Below, piece after piece: positions 1-11,435 of a stretch of DNA of 64,000 nucleotides (its first letter is position 1; every line of letters begins with the position of its first letter). The notes below the pieces were generated by a model. The model was not told the DNA's origin, did no database searches, and saw only the letters and a list, made by a program, of their open reading frames with translations. Source of the DNA: Anopheles merus (taxonomy: Eukaryota > Arthropoda > Insecta > Diptera > Culicidae); assembly GCF_017562075.2 (NCBI RefSeq), contig NC_054082.1, forward strand, positions 6,047,550 through 6,111,549, written 5' to 3'. A program made the position numbers and the translations under genes.

Positions 1-1368
1 GCGACGGATGTGCTTCAGCCAGTTCGGGAAGTTGGTGAAATCGCGCGTACAATATTTGCACTTGAACGGCCGCAGCCCCGAGTGGATGTTGCTGTGCTGC
101 CGCAGCTTGGAGCTGCTGAGAAAGCCTTTGTTGCACTCGGTGCACACGAACGGTCGCTCGTTGTTGTGGACGGCGGAGTGTACCTTGAGGCAGCGCTCCG
201 TTTTGTAGCATTTGCCGCACAGCTCACAGCGGTAGGGCCGCTCCTGGGAGTGGTAGTTGAGGTGCCGCTGCAGGTGTGCCTTTTCGCAGAACGCTTTATC
301 ACACTGGCCGCACTGGAAGGGCCGCTCGGTGAGGTGCGTTTTGTGGTGATGAATGAGGTTGATCTTCTGCACGAACGTGCGGTCACACTCGGGGCACGAG
401 AACTTTGGGCTTTCGGAGTGTATTTTACGGTGCGAGTAAAGGCTACCGGTGGAAAGCAATCTGAATGGGGCGAGAAAGAAAGGAAGCATTTAACTATTAC
501 ATTTCGAGCTTGCAGGTCATCGCCGTACACGTACTTCCCACAGTCCGGACACTCGACCAGCTGCTTTGGTGCGCGATGAAGCTTTCGGGAATGTTCTTTG
601 AATTCGGCCTGCGTAGCAAAGGTGGCATCACAGCGGGGGCAGGGTATGACCTGCTCGTTTCCATCGCCGCCATTCTTCGCCGCACTGCGCTCCTTGGACG
701 TGCCGGAACCATTGCTGCCAGGGGGCTGGTGGATGTTTTGATGGCGCGTGAGATCAGACTTTTGGTGGAACGTTTTGGAGCACTCGGGGCAGGTAAAGCG
801 CTGGTTGGCGCTGTGCCGGTAGCTGTGCAGCTGGTACGCCCGGTACTGTTTGATGCGCTTGTCGCACACCGGACACTCGTAAACTGGTTCCTGTTGATAG
901 TTGGTGCGATAGTGCAGCTCATACGCCGCACGGGAGGTAAACGTTTTCTCACAGTTACAGCATTTGATGGTCACTTTGCTCGGCTTCTTATCGTGCCCTT
1001 CCCGGTCCGTCGTTTGTTCGAGGTTTCCCTCCTCTACCGCCTTGCGTAGCGGTACACCATTCGTGTCGAAATACTTGGTGGGGGAAGGGTTTTGCGGCTC
1101 CATCACCAGCTTCAAGTCATTGCCTAAAAACACGAAATAGAAGAAACGTGAAACAACTGCAGCATACTAGCAGGTTGCGACAATACCTACCACCAACGAG
1201 TTCCTTTTGCTTACTGCTGCCATTGACAACGCTTTTCTTCACTTTCTCATCCTGTGTTGCCGTTTTAGGTCCTCGCGGGGGTGACTCTTTCCGTTCTTCG
1301 TGCGATATTTCCGGCGGGCACTTCACTGTAACCGCATCTTCCATGGTGTGTTTGCCCAAAAGGTGCAT
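1..1368 (-). CDS. C2H2 zinc-finger protein, 3' end beyond window
   Basis: Probable nuclear DNA-binding protein. Three exons fit: 1368-1191, 1123-535 and 460-1, with introns of 67 and 74 bp and matching codon phases (1, then 2). The protein starts with about 60 polar residues and then carries a tandem array of fingers. The first (CCNCEKTF...) is degenerate, lacking the final His pair. It is followed by eight C-x2-C...H-x3-4-H fingers, for example CPECSKTFHQKSDLTRH and CGQCDKAFCEKAHLQRH, and a tenth finger cut by the window edge. Several late fingers are joined by ERPF/ERPY linkers, typical of DNA-binding arrays. The first ATG (1368) has a weak context; a second in-frame ATG at 1344 has a better one (acc-ATG-g) and may be the true start. 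An in-frame stop lies just upstream. The second intron interrupts a finger. It lies head-to-head with RPAP1. Family is certain; the orthologue and target are unknown. Confidence 0.85.
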
Positions 1369-2143
1369 AGGACTTGTAATGTGCCCCACCCGTTTCTAAC
1401 CAAAATCAAAACAAACAAACCGGGAAATCGCCACAGACGGACACCGAACGCAATCAAAACACCACACACACACACACACACACACACCCTCCGCAGCCAA
1501 CCGAGAAAAGTGAGGTTATGTTTGGTGTGAGCGGAAAAACTTTACCGCTGCTTAGATTGCCTTCAACTGGACTGTATCGACTGAACTTTATGCTCCCCAC
1601 ACACTTGTTAACTTGCGCAACAATATTACACTAATATTAGCCGGAACGGTTTCATAGAACACAGAAAAAAATGTATTATTTTACACACAACATCAAAACA
1701 AACAATCACTGGCGGGTAGCCATCTTTCTTTTCTACCACTTGCTCTTCTCCTGTCTGATTTCTTCTTCTTCATTGGCGAACTGTCAAACGGTGCGGTTTG
1801 TTTGAACAGAGTGACCAGAAACACCGATTTATCTGTATTCCTACCGATTTTTGATATGCCTACCCACTCACAGATGGACGCCCCCTAAAACCACCGATAC
1901 CGATAGGCAGATTAGCTACACACTCGCCCCCGCCCACTCCCACCTGGTCCAACGCTTCAAAACCTACCAAAAACTATCGACAAAATAATAAACTCTTACC
2001 GAAAACTACAGATCAAATTTTGGCGCTCCCACCGAAATCTGCCAAAAAAATCTAGCCACACTGATTGAGCGCGGAAATTGTATACAAACAGTTTCTTCGC
2101 GCATCGTACGGTGGAAATAAAGGTGTTCAGCGTTTCTGAAAAG
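1369..2143. promoter_or_regulatory. Divergent promoter region of zinc-finger gene and RPAP1
   Basis: This 775 bp stretch separates two divergently transcribed start codons, so both promoters and 5' leaders must lie here unless there are distant leader exons. It holds a CA microsatellite and AT-rich sequence. I see no clear TATA box, which suits two broadly expressed regulatory genes. Transcription start sites cannot be placed from sequence alone. Confidence 0.5.
1463..1487. repeat. (CA)n microsatellite
   Basis: About 12 CA units lie in the divergent promoter region, upstream of the zinc-finger gene start. Confidence 0.95.
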
Positions 2144-5100
2144 ATGATTAAACGACCCTCAAAAAAGGATAGTGAAAATGAGATCCTGCGCATGCAGCAA
2201 GAGTTCTACGCGGAGCAAAACCGGGACGCAAATTTCCAGCCCGCAGCGAAGGTTGTGCGGGTGCAGCGCGATGGCGAAACGCCGGCAGCCAGCAGTTCGT
2301 CGTCCTCGGCCGGTGGAACCGTCCGCCAGTCGGAGTTTGCCAAACGCCGAGCGCAACGGCTGCAGGCACAGCAGGCTACAACCCCAGCAACCGCTGCGGA
2401 AAACATGGCTACCGATGATGAAGCAGAAGCGCCCACCGAAGAGCAACCACCACCGTCCACGGAATCGTTGGTTATGGGAGAGGTTGTGGAGCGAAAGCCG
2501 GAACAGACGTTTGCGGCCGATGTAGTTCCGTCGACGGTGGAAGGGTCGTTCCCGAAGACGATGCACATAACGGCGTACCCGGTAAAGTCGCAGGCGGATG
2601 GACCTAGGAAAAGCATTTTTGCGCAAATGATTTCCAAGGGAAAGACGGCCCAACCGCAGAAGATTGAAGCGGTCGAGTCGAAAGATAAGATCGAGTTTGA
2701 GGAGCCGTCTGGCAGCGCACTGCTTGAGGGATGGGACGCAACGGAAATACACAATGAAAACTTACGCAAGCTGAATCAGATGTCTATCGAGGAGATTAGC
2801 AAAGAGAGAAGCCACCTGTTGAACACGCTCGATCCGAAGCTGGTCGAGTTTCTTAAAGCGCGTAGAAAACCGACTGCTGCTGGTGCTGCCCCAGTTGCTA
2901 AGGAACCTGCTCTGTCTGAAAAAGCAAAGGAAAAGTGTAAGCCGGTGGCGAATCCCGGTCTACTTCCCGCCGGCATGGAGGTACTGAAGGAGAAGGGCTC
3001 GGAACAGTGGATCAACTTTGACGTGCTGGAACCGGAGAAGCTCGAATGGACCAAGGACATTGAACGTAGCGTAAAAGAGCTGAAACCGGGTGAATCGTAC
3101 GAGGCGCGTTTCGATTGGAAGGGCGTTTTGCAGCCGTACGTGGCGAATACGAACCCGCAGCAAATGGACGACCGGGAGCTGTACCTGCACGGGGAGGACG
3201 CTCAACGGCCCGGTTACACGCTGCAGGAGCTGTTCCGCCTGGCCCGCTCGAACGTGCTGCAGCAGCGTATTTCCGCCCTGGGAGCCATCGCCGGTATGCT
3301 GAACATACTGAACCAAGGCTTTTACGATGGCGTACTGGAGCTGCCCGTTTCGAAGGTGTTCTTTTTCCTTCGCTTTGCGCTGGACGAAAACACACCGTCG
3401 GTGGTTGAGGTCGCTTCCCGCGCGCTAGCCAGCCTGTTCTACAACGATACCGACGAGATTCTGCTCGATACGGTGTTCGATACGGAGTACGGTATGGTGC
3501 AGCCGGAACTGGCACTCAACATCACCCACAGCCACGAAGAGAAACGGCGACAGCGCGAGCAAGAGATGGCGGCAGGTTTCGGGGCGATGAATCTTAGCGG
3601 AGGTAAGGCATCCCGCCCGCCACGGAAGGCCCACTTTAAGGCGCATCTACCCGATCCGGACGATCCGGACGATGTGCACAATCGTGAGACGATGAACGAT
3701 TTCCATCTGGCCGAGACGGACCTGATGGAGTGTCTGGTGCGTACGAACATACTCGAGCGCATCCGGTACATTCTATTTGCGATGAAGCCGGAGGGTGCGA
3801 CCGTCATCAATTGTACCAAGATATTGATCCGTTTGGCACGCACCAGCGAGCAGATGGCGCTAAAGATTGCGACGAACGAGGCGCTGATCGGTGGATTGGT
3901 GAAAAACTATCTTACCTCGATCGAGAGCCCGGAGCGTGAGCATCAGCCACAGCACGTGGTTTTGAAGTTGGTGCGAGTGTTGTGTGGCTATGGGGCCCAT
4001 TTCTATGACCTGTATCTGAACCGGTTTCATGTGGTGCAGCTCGCGAAGCGCTACGTCTTCAGCAGGAAGGATATTGATGTGAGTAGCGGAGGGGAAAACG
4101 AAAACGTTGTCTAATACTTATGCTAATAATTGTTTTTGTTTTTGCTTTCTGGTTTTATAGATGAGAATGATTCAAGTACAAATCGAAGCATTTCGGTTCT
4201 TTCGTTTGCTGTTGAACTGTAAGCCAGACGACGAACTGTACAGGTAGGTGGAATTTCGTTTTAAACCAAACAAAAACATGTCCTTTCCAATCTTACTACG
4301 TAAATTCATTACATCTAATATTTCTCAAACATCTTGTCGTTTAATGAATTGATTAATAGCTGATTAATGTATTGCTTAATAACACAAATCACTTGGGTCC
4401 TGTACGCGTTGGTTGTCCTTTACTGTTAAACCTAAAGCAAAATTGCCTTCCCTAGCATGGAGCAGCAAACGTATCGCTAATGCTGAAACTGTACATTAAG
4501 TGCAATAGAAAGGTAAAACAAACACATTGGAAACGTTGGTCATGTGCTGCCGATTCACTCCAGCACCAGTAGATGGCAGAATTTGATCACCTCGTCGTGC
4601 GCATTGAAATAACATTTGACCGTCTCGTAGGCGGTTTCGCACTTATCCGGCGTTACTGCAGCAAAAAAAAAAAAAAAACAAACAAACCAATCATATCATA
4701 TCACCAACCCTGCAAAACACGGCCACGGCGCTTACCGATGTGGCTACATTCGCGCGTTAAATGGTCCACCGCTGCCTTCACGTCGTCCGGGATGATGTAA
4801 AGCAGCCGGTCGAGCAGGATGCGCCCGGTCGCCTCGTCCACCACGTCGATCTTGTCGAACAGGCAGTGGATGTAGCACTTGGCGGCCGGATCTGCCGGCA
4901 CGGTTCCATCGAGACAGGTGCGCAGCTGCTCCTCCGAGGCGCCCGACTCGGCGATACAAATTTCGTGCAACATTTTAGCCGGCTTTTTGTACCGGTCCGG
5001 TATTTCGAATGACTGTCGACGGTGGCGAGAGAAAAGGGATGGGAAGGGAAAGTTAGTACGGTGTAGGAACCAACAAAAAAAAAACATACTAAATACGACA

Positions 5101-8100
5101 CATGGGGAGAGTGTTTGCTGACAGAGCCCAGCTTGGCACTGAAAAACATTCGGCTACTGTGATGTCATTGGGAGCAGAAATTGAGGGACAAATCGGGTTT
5201 AATTTGAACGTTGGGGCAGCACGACGTGGAGACGTGTTTTTCCCCCCTCCGTGAACTTGTCATGTAGCACCACGGGAGACGAGCACAGCTGAAACCCGCA
5301 CCTACTTCGATGTGCACTTTGCTAGATTGTATGAACTTCAGTTTTCGACGTGTTGCAATATGGTAATCGAAAAAGTAGTCGCATCAAACTAGCGGTAACC
5401 ACCTTTCGAGTTTCAGTACGTGCAAATATTGAACTTGTGTAGCTGCAGGACATCCCCCCCCCCCCCGGAACCGGTAACACCTTGTTCCATAGAAGCAAGA
5501 GAGGGGGGGAAAAGTAACGTTTCCATTCGTTGGCAGAATCACAAAACCGAACGCTCTTTGCCGGCTGTTGCAAAGAGCCTTATGACGCATACACTCCAAA
5601 CAAGAAGCAGGGAACTATGGTAGCATGGTAAACGAAAATAAAGAAACTTCTTCCCACTTGCAGATGCCGCGCCGGGAAGTTTTGGGCAAGTTTGACACGT
5701 AAGCTGCAGCACCAGCATATGGCATAGGGTGGGAAGAGGATCATGGCACTTCCCGATGTGCGACATCGATAAACGCTCGGACGTCGTCGAACGCATAAAG
5801 CTCATTAAAGGCCGCTGTAGTCGGTGATTGCACGCAAGTAGCACCATAATTCCCGGGAAGATTGTTATCCCCGTGATGTTGATGTTTTCCCACCAATTAC
5901 ATTCGAATCGTGTCGTGCGAGGCGTAGACACTTCCCGGAAAAAGGAAGCTCCAACGGTCGCACATCATCATCGATGCGGTGTTCAGCTGTGTGTTTGATT
6001 AGCATGTGCTGTGTTGAGAACCGTCCCCAAATCAGGCACGGAGTTTGGGCGAAACTTTGCCGTAAGAAGTTTGTTTTTACCCAAAACAGTGAATATTTTC
6101 AAACTCCGTTCGATGTTGTGGGTAGAATTTCCGCCCTTTTTTTTGTTGCACGTTGAAAAGTAACGCACGAACCAGCGTGTTGTGGTGCTGTTTGTGCTAC
6201 CCCTCCCTTAGAATGTTGTTTATGCCCGTGTGCGGGGATAAAGAACCATAACTTCCGTGAAAGGTTACGCTTTTGATGCGGAAGCGTGTCATGGTTTGAT
6301 TTTTTAGATTTCTCTCGTACAACAAGGATGCATGATACGGGGGGTGGGGGAAACTTTTTGCCGAACAAATCCTGTTCCATTTTGTAACTTTTGCGGTATC
6401 TTTTTCGTATTCGCACAGATTGGAAGAAGGCGATGCGTAAATCCGTATGCAAACAGCGTACGGGCACACACACACACTATCCAAAACGCGTGCTTATCAA
6501 ACTTACGGCCGAAAGCACAATGTACACCGTCAGCAGGACGAGCACGACGACCAGGATGCTCATCTTGTTGCGCGTATTCGAATATGCACACATCTCACAC
6601 ACGTACGCAGTCACACTTCCGGCAGCTTTCGCAGCTTGTTCGATGGCATCGGCATGATCCGATCCGACAGCACAGGCACAGGCACAGGCACAGAGCACAG
6701 AGTTCACGGCGCGGCGTGGAACGTTTCAATGTGTAATACGCGAGAGAACAAGTGCGCTTCCGGCGGCAGCGTATACGGTGTGCTTTTACGCAAATGTTGT
6801 CGCTTCATCTGTTGCGCTGGTTGGTTTTTATATGTGTGGCATGATTTGGGAGGTAAAACTCAACACTCAATCTGCATATCATTTGCGTGAGAGTGCAACT
6901 TTAACACACTGACGCTCGTCAGTGTGATCATTCCGCTGGCCAAGTGCTTCCGGCACTCTGAATTGAGGGTTTTTTGAATATTGAACAATATTTCTGCTAT
7001 GTTGTAAGGTTGTATGTAACTGTTAAAGAGTTCTCCCTAGAAGCCGGATCAAAACACTTTGCAAAAGTGCAACTGCAAAAACAGAAAGCTGTGTATGTGT
7101 GTGTGTGAACAATGACACAACAATCAATTACCATCGGTGCGTTACGAATGACCTCCCCTCCGCCCGCCGACCCATGCCCACCGGAAAGCGGGACAGATCA
7201 TAACCAACCACGTCGATTACCACGGTGGTTCAATTGAATATTGATTAGAAAGTGGCGGTTTCATCGAGATGATTTCGCTTCCATTTTCGTTCGGTAATAA
7301 CAGAGCACGGGAAGGCGTGATGGGAGTGATTTGCATAAAACACCCTCTCACCCTATCGCCGGTGACGTCCTTCGATACATCACGACTGCACCTGTGGCGT
7401 ACACGCACGAACAGAGTTTCATTACGCAGCCAAACATTGCGCCGTGGAATAGTAAAACCGAACAGTTCTGTCGGGGAGCGCGTGTACTGATTGCGTGATT
7501 TTTGTGTGCGAGGGGCGCGTTTGGTAATGGTGATGGAAAGAGAGCTGCTTTTTAGGGATTTCCTATGGAACCCAGCCGATGTTTATTGTTTGCCATAAAT
7601 CAATACGTAACACCGTGCAATTCAACAGCGTGGCAAGTTGTCAGAGCTTTGGACTGCGGCACAAGTGTCCTGAATTGGTCTTAATGGTGGATCGAGCCGC
7701 TTCAGCTACGACGTGCAAGGGCTTTGCTGGGCTTTTGTAAGGTATGGAAAGGACTTTACAGGGATTGATACACCGATGCTGTGCCAGCTGGTGCGCTTGC
7801 CGATAAGAGAATTGTAATAGATAAGGAAATATCATGATCGTTGGATGGAATCTATGTCGTAAACGCGTAGGTTAGTAACAACATGTTAAAAGTAAGGTGC
7901 AGCTTCAAGGCAGCTTCGTGGCAAGTGACTTGAGAATAAGTATTTCTGTGGGAACCCCTGAAAGTATTTCCTGATTTTAGAATAACCCGTTGACCAGACC
8001 ATCCTGTGCAAGTCATCCCAGATGCTGGCATGCGATGATGATACGGAATACATTGATCTAAGACTCTCCTATATAGCTAAAGGCTATCAAAGAAAGTAGG

Positions 8101-11100
8101 CGGTAAAGAACCTGGGATTTTAGATAAACGAAGCGAAAATCAAACAAATGGTAGAATCACCAGTGGCTCTTCTAACAAATCCAGACCCAAGTAGGAGTGA
8201 CATACAGATATATATATAGAACGCAGGTTTGACGCCGTCCAAGATTTCACCTATCTCGGGTCAAGGGTCAGCATCGATAATAGCATGGATGCTGTGTTAC
8301 GCGAAACGATGCTGGATGTAGCTCACTTCCATGAACCAGTTGCTATGGTTGAAGTTGGGACTATATCGTATGTTTATAGTACCAATGCCTGTGAGGCATG
8401 TACACTGTGCAAATCTGAGGAACCCCAGTTAGTCGCGTTTGAAAGGAAGATGCCTAGAAGGAATTTTGGCCCGTATGTGTGGAAGGACATTAGAGTAGCT
8501 GCTACAACGACGAGCTATAGGAGCTATAGCATCTCAAGCTCGCCAAGCTCTGGTAAGCTTGCCATGTTATACGCATGAAACCGGACGACTCAACCCGTAA
8601 CGTCATGTTAGGTCGTCCACAACTACCGAGACAAGATTGCGTGACTTTTAGACTTCTTCTTCTATTTCTATTTGGCGTAACGTCCTACGCGAACATGCCG
8701 GCCTATACAGGCTTTCGAGACTTAATTCATTACCACGCAGCCGGATAGACAAATCCTTACTACGGGGGGACGGTCCATTCTAGGCTTGAACCCATAACGA
8801 GCATGTTATTGAGTCTTTCGAGTTGACGACTGTACCACGGGACTGCCTCTTTAGACCAAGAAGGTCAAGACCTCAAAGTAGCGGTAGTATCGCATTAGTA
8901 AGTAAGTTGACTAGACAGTGTCTTTACCGTCGGACCAAGATGTTTTCATAGCTTCAGTACTCGGGATCTGGGCTGAATTACTTAAGCTTCAAAAGGGTCT
9001 CTAAGGGTTTTAGGATATATTTTGACATACAAAAGTTCCAGAAGGTATGGATGACCCTCTCCAATGCCAAGTGGAAGAGGAGTTGATCAAGCTCATCCTC
9101 ATTTAGGTGTCCTGTGATATTAGCAAAAGGTCCAAAGAGTTTACCATCCACATTCGCAAGGACATAGTGATGGTTTTGATGATTCTAACAAGCCTGGTAG
9201 ATCTAATTTAACCAGGAATCTAAAAGAGGTGATTTTCTTCGACACCAATTCCCCAAAATGCGGTCCGTTTCCACATCCCAATGATCCTGTTGTTTCTGTG
9301 TACTTCAAAAGCTTCTCATTGTGGCCACTTACGCGTCCTATGAATAGTTTGATGAGCAACCATTATGTGGCTCATTGCTTCCCTTATTAGATGCTCAATC
9401 GTTTCGTTTATTCATACTGCTCACCTTTTCCTCCCTCTCTCTCTCTCTTTTCTTCCCCAATCCACCACCACCAGCGATCTTTGGCCCGCCCTGTGCTACC
9501 TGCTCCAGTGGCACTATCAGCATCTCATTTTCGACGAGAGTGGCCCATTCATCATCCGCCAGCATGCCGTCGCCTTGTTAGCCCTAATTGGCCCGGGGCT
9601 GCAGCGGGATGCAGTTTGCTCCCGTGGCGATGCATCGTCGTTGGGCGAAAAACTGTTCGCCTGCTGCTCGAAATGGTTCACCGCGGCCGAACGGAACGGT
9701 GCTAACGAGGTAATTAATTATCCGAGCAGCAGCGCACTCGGAATAATAATAAGCTTTGCTGACACACCCGCAGAACGGTTTCCGGTTCGAACATCCAGAG
9801 GTGCGTGTTAACTTATGGTGTTGTTCTTCTTCTCGTTCTCAGTTCTCGCAAAAGATCCTGCTGGCCGGATGTCTTTGGATGGTGGGCCGAGCCCGGGCAG
9901 CGGTTGGGATGGAAGCGTACAGAACGTTCCGGGCGAAATATCTCGCTCCCTTCGTGCGCAGTTCGCGGTTCCGTGAAATCATCCAAACAATAAGGTTTGT
10001 TTGTGGTGCTGGGATAGGAATTACTTCGATACTGACAACGCTTTTTTGTCCAATATCCTCCAAAGTTCATCTTCGCTACTGCTGACGCACTTTGAAGACC
10101 GTTCCCAGTACGGCATCGAGTCGCTGCCAACGCTGGGTGCGGTACAGGTGCGTCGAAACCAAACCGTCCCGACACTAATCGTCACGAGCAGCTATCCGGT
10201 GTTTCTGCTCCATGCGCTACTTCATCTCACCGGGCAGAAGAAGGAAGAGCTGGAGGAGGTGGACACACGAATGCGAGAAGACATATTTGGGAGTGCTTCA
10301 CCCCACCGGTCCTACCTGGAAGCCGTCTGCCGACGAACGCGTAATGCGGAACAGCAACAGAGTTTGATTGGAAATTGGTTTGTCCAGACGATCGAACAGC
10401 GCTATCTGCATGATGTGTTGGAGTTCGGTTCGGTGGACTCTCCGGCAATGGAGTCGGAGAACGGCGCAGTTCGTTCGTGTCGTCTTCAGCTCGCGTTCTT
10501 CCTAACCTTCTCGCTTAGCGAAGCGTTTTATCCCGCAATCGTGAAGCTGTTTGATGATTTCATTTTCAAGCTCGACTACTACGGCTGCCGGGCGGCGGAG
10601 CTCGCCGTCACCGGGGCGGACATGCAGCGGTGGAAGTTTAACTACAAACTACTGACCCAACGCGCGATACAGAACGAGGTGGGAAATTTCAATCAAACAT
10701 TTACATCGCCCCAAAAATCGATACTCTCACAGCTGTGTTTGCTCATCAGGTCAATCTCGCCCCGGCACGGGCCGGTTTAACGGCAGCAGAATGGAAAACG
10801 CCCCTTCTGCGGCGCACCTGGCCCTACAGCCCACTGTACCTGCTGGTGGAAAAGCTGGAGAAAGGACCGGCCCACCGGCTGGAGCAGCTTACCGAAACCG
10901 CCATCATCGGTAGTGCGTTGCGGTTCTCCGAGCTGCTGGAACGGGCTGGCGGTATTGCAATTGCCAGCCCCACCGAACGGTTGATGTATCTGATGGCAGC
11001 GTTTCTTGGCCCGGACTCAAAATTCCTCGAACCGGACCTTTCCGCGCTGATCGAACGGCGGCTGGCGGAGCTGCGGACCATCGCCGGGAAGGAGGCAGCA

Positions 11101-11380
11101 CAGCGCACGGTGTTTGAGTTCGAAACGGCCAAAATGGAAAACCGTAAGAGCTACTACGGGCTGTACCAGCTGGCGCTGGACACGTTCCAAAGCTCGAGCT
11201 ACGGGCACGGTGGGTTCGGGTGTCTGCTGATGGTACCGCTCGCCCAACGGTACGACGTTCGCTGGCGCAACATGGTCTGGTCGGAGTACGTTGCCGTGCT
11301 GCGATTTATCACCTGTGGCGAACGGGAGGTAAGGAAGTCAACTACACCCGGTATCGATGGGTGGTTCGATTTGATTATCC

Positions 11381-11435
<55 letters not shown>

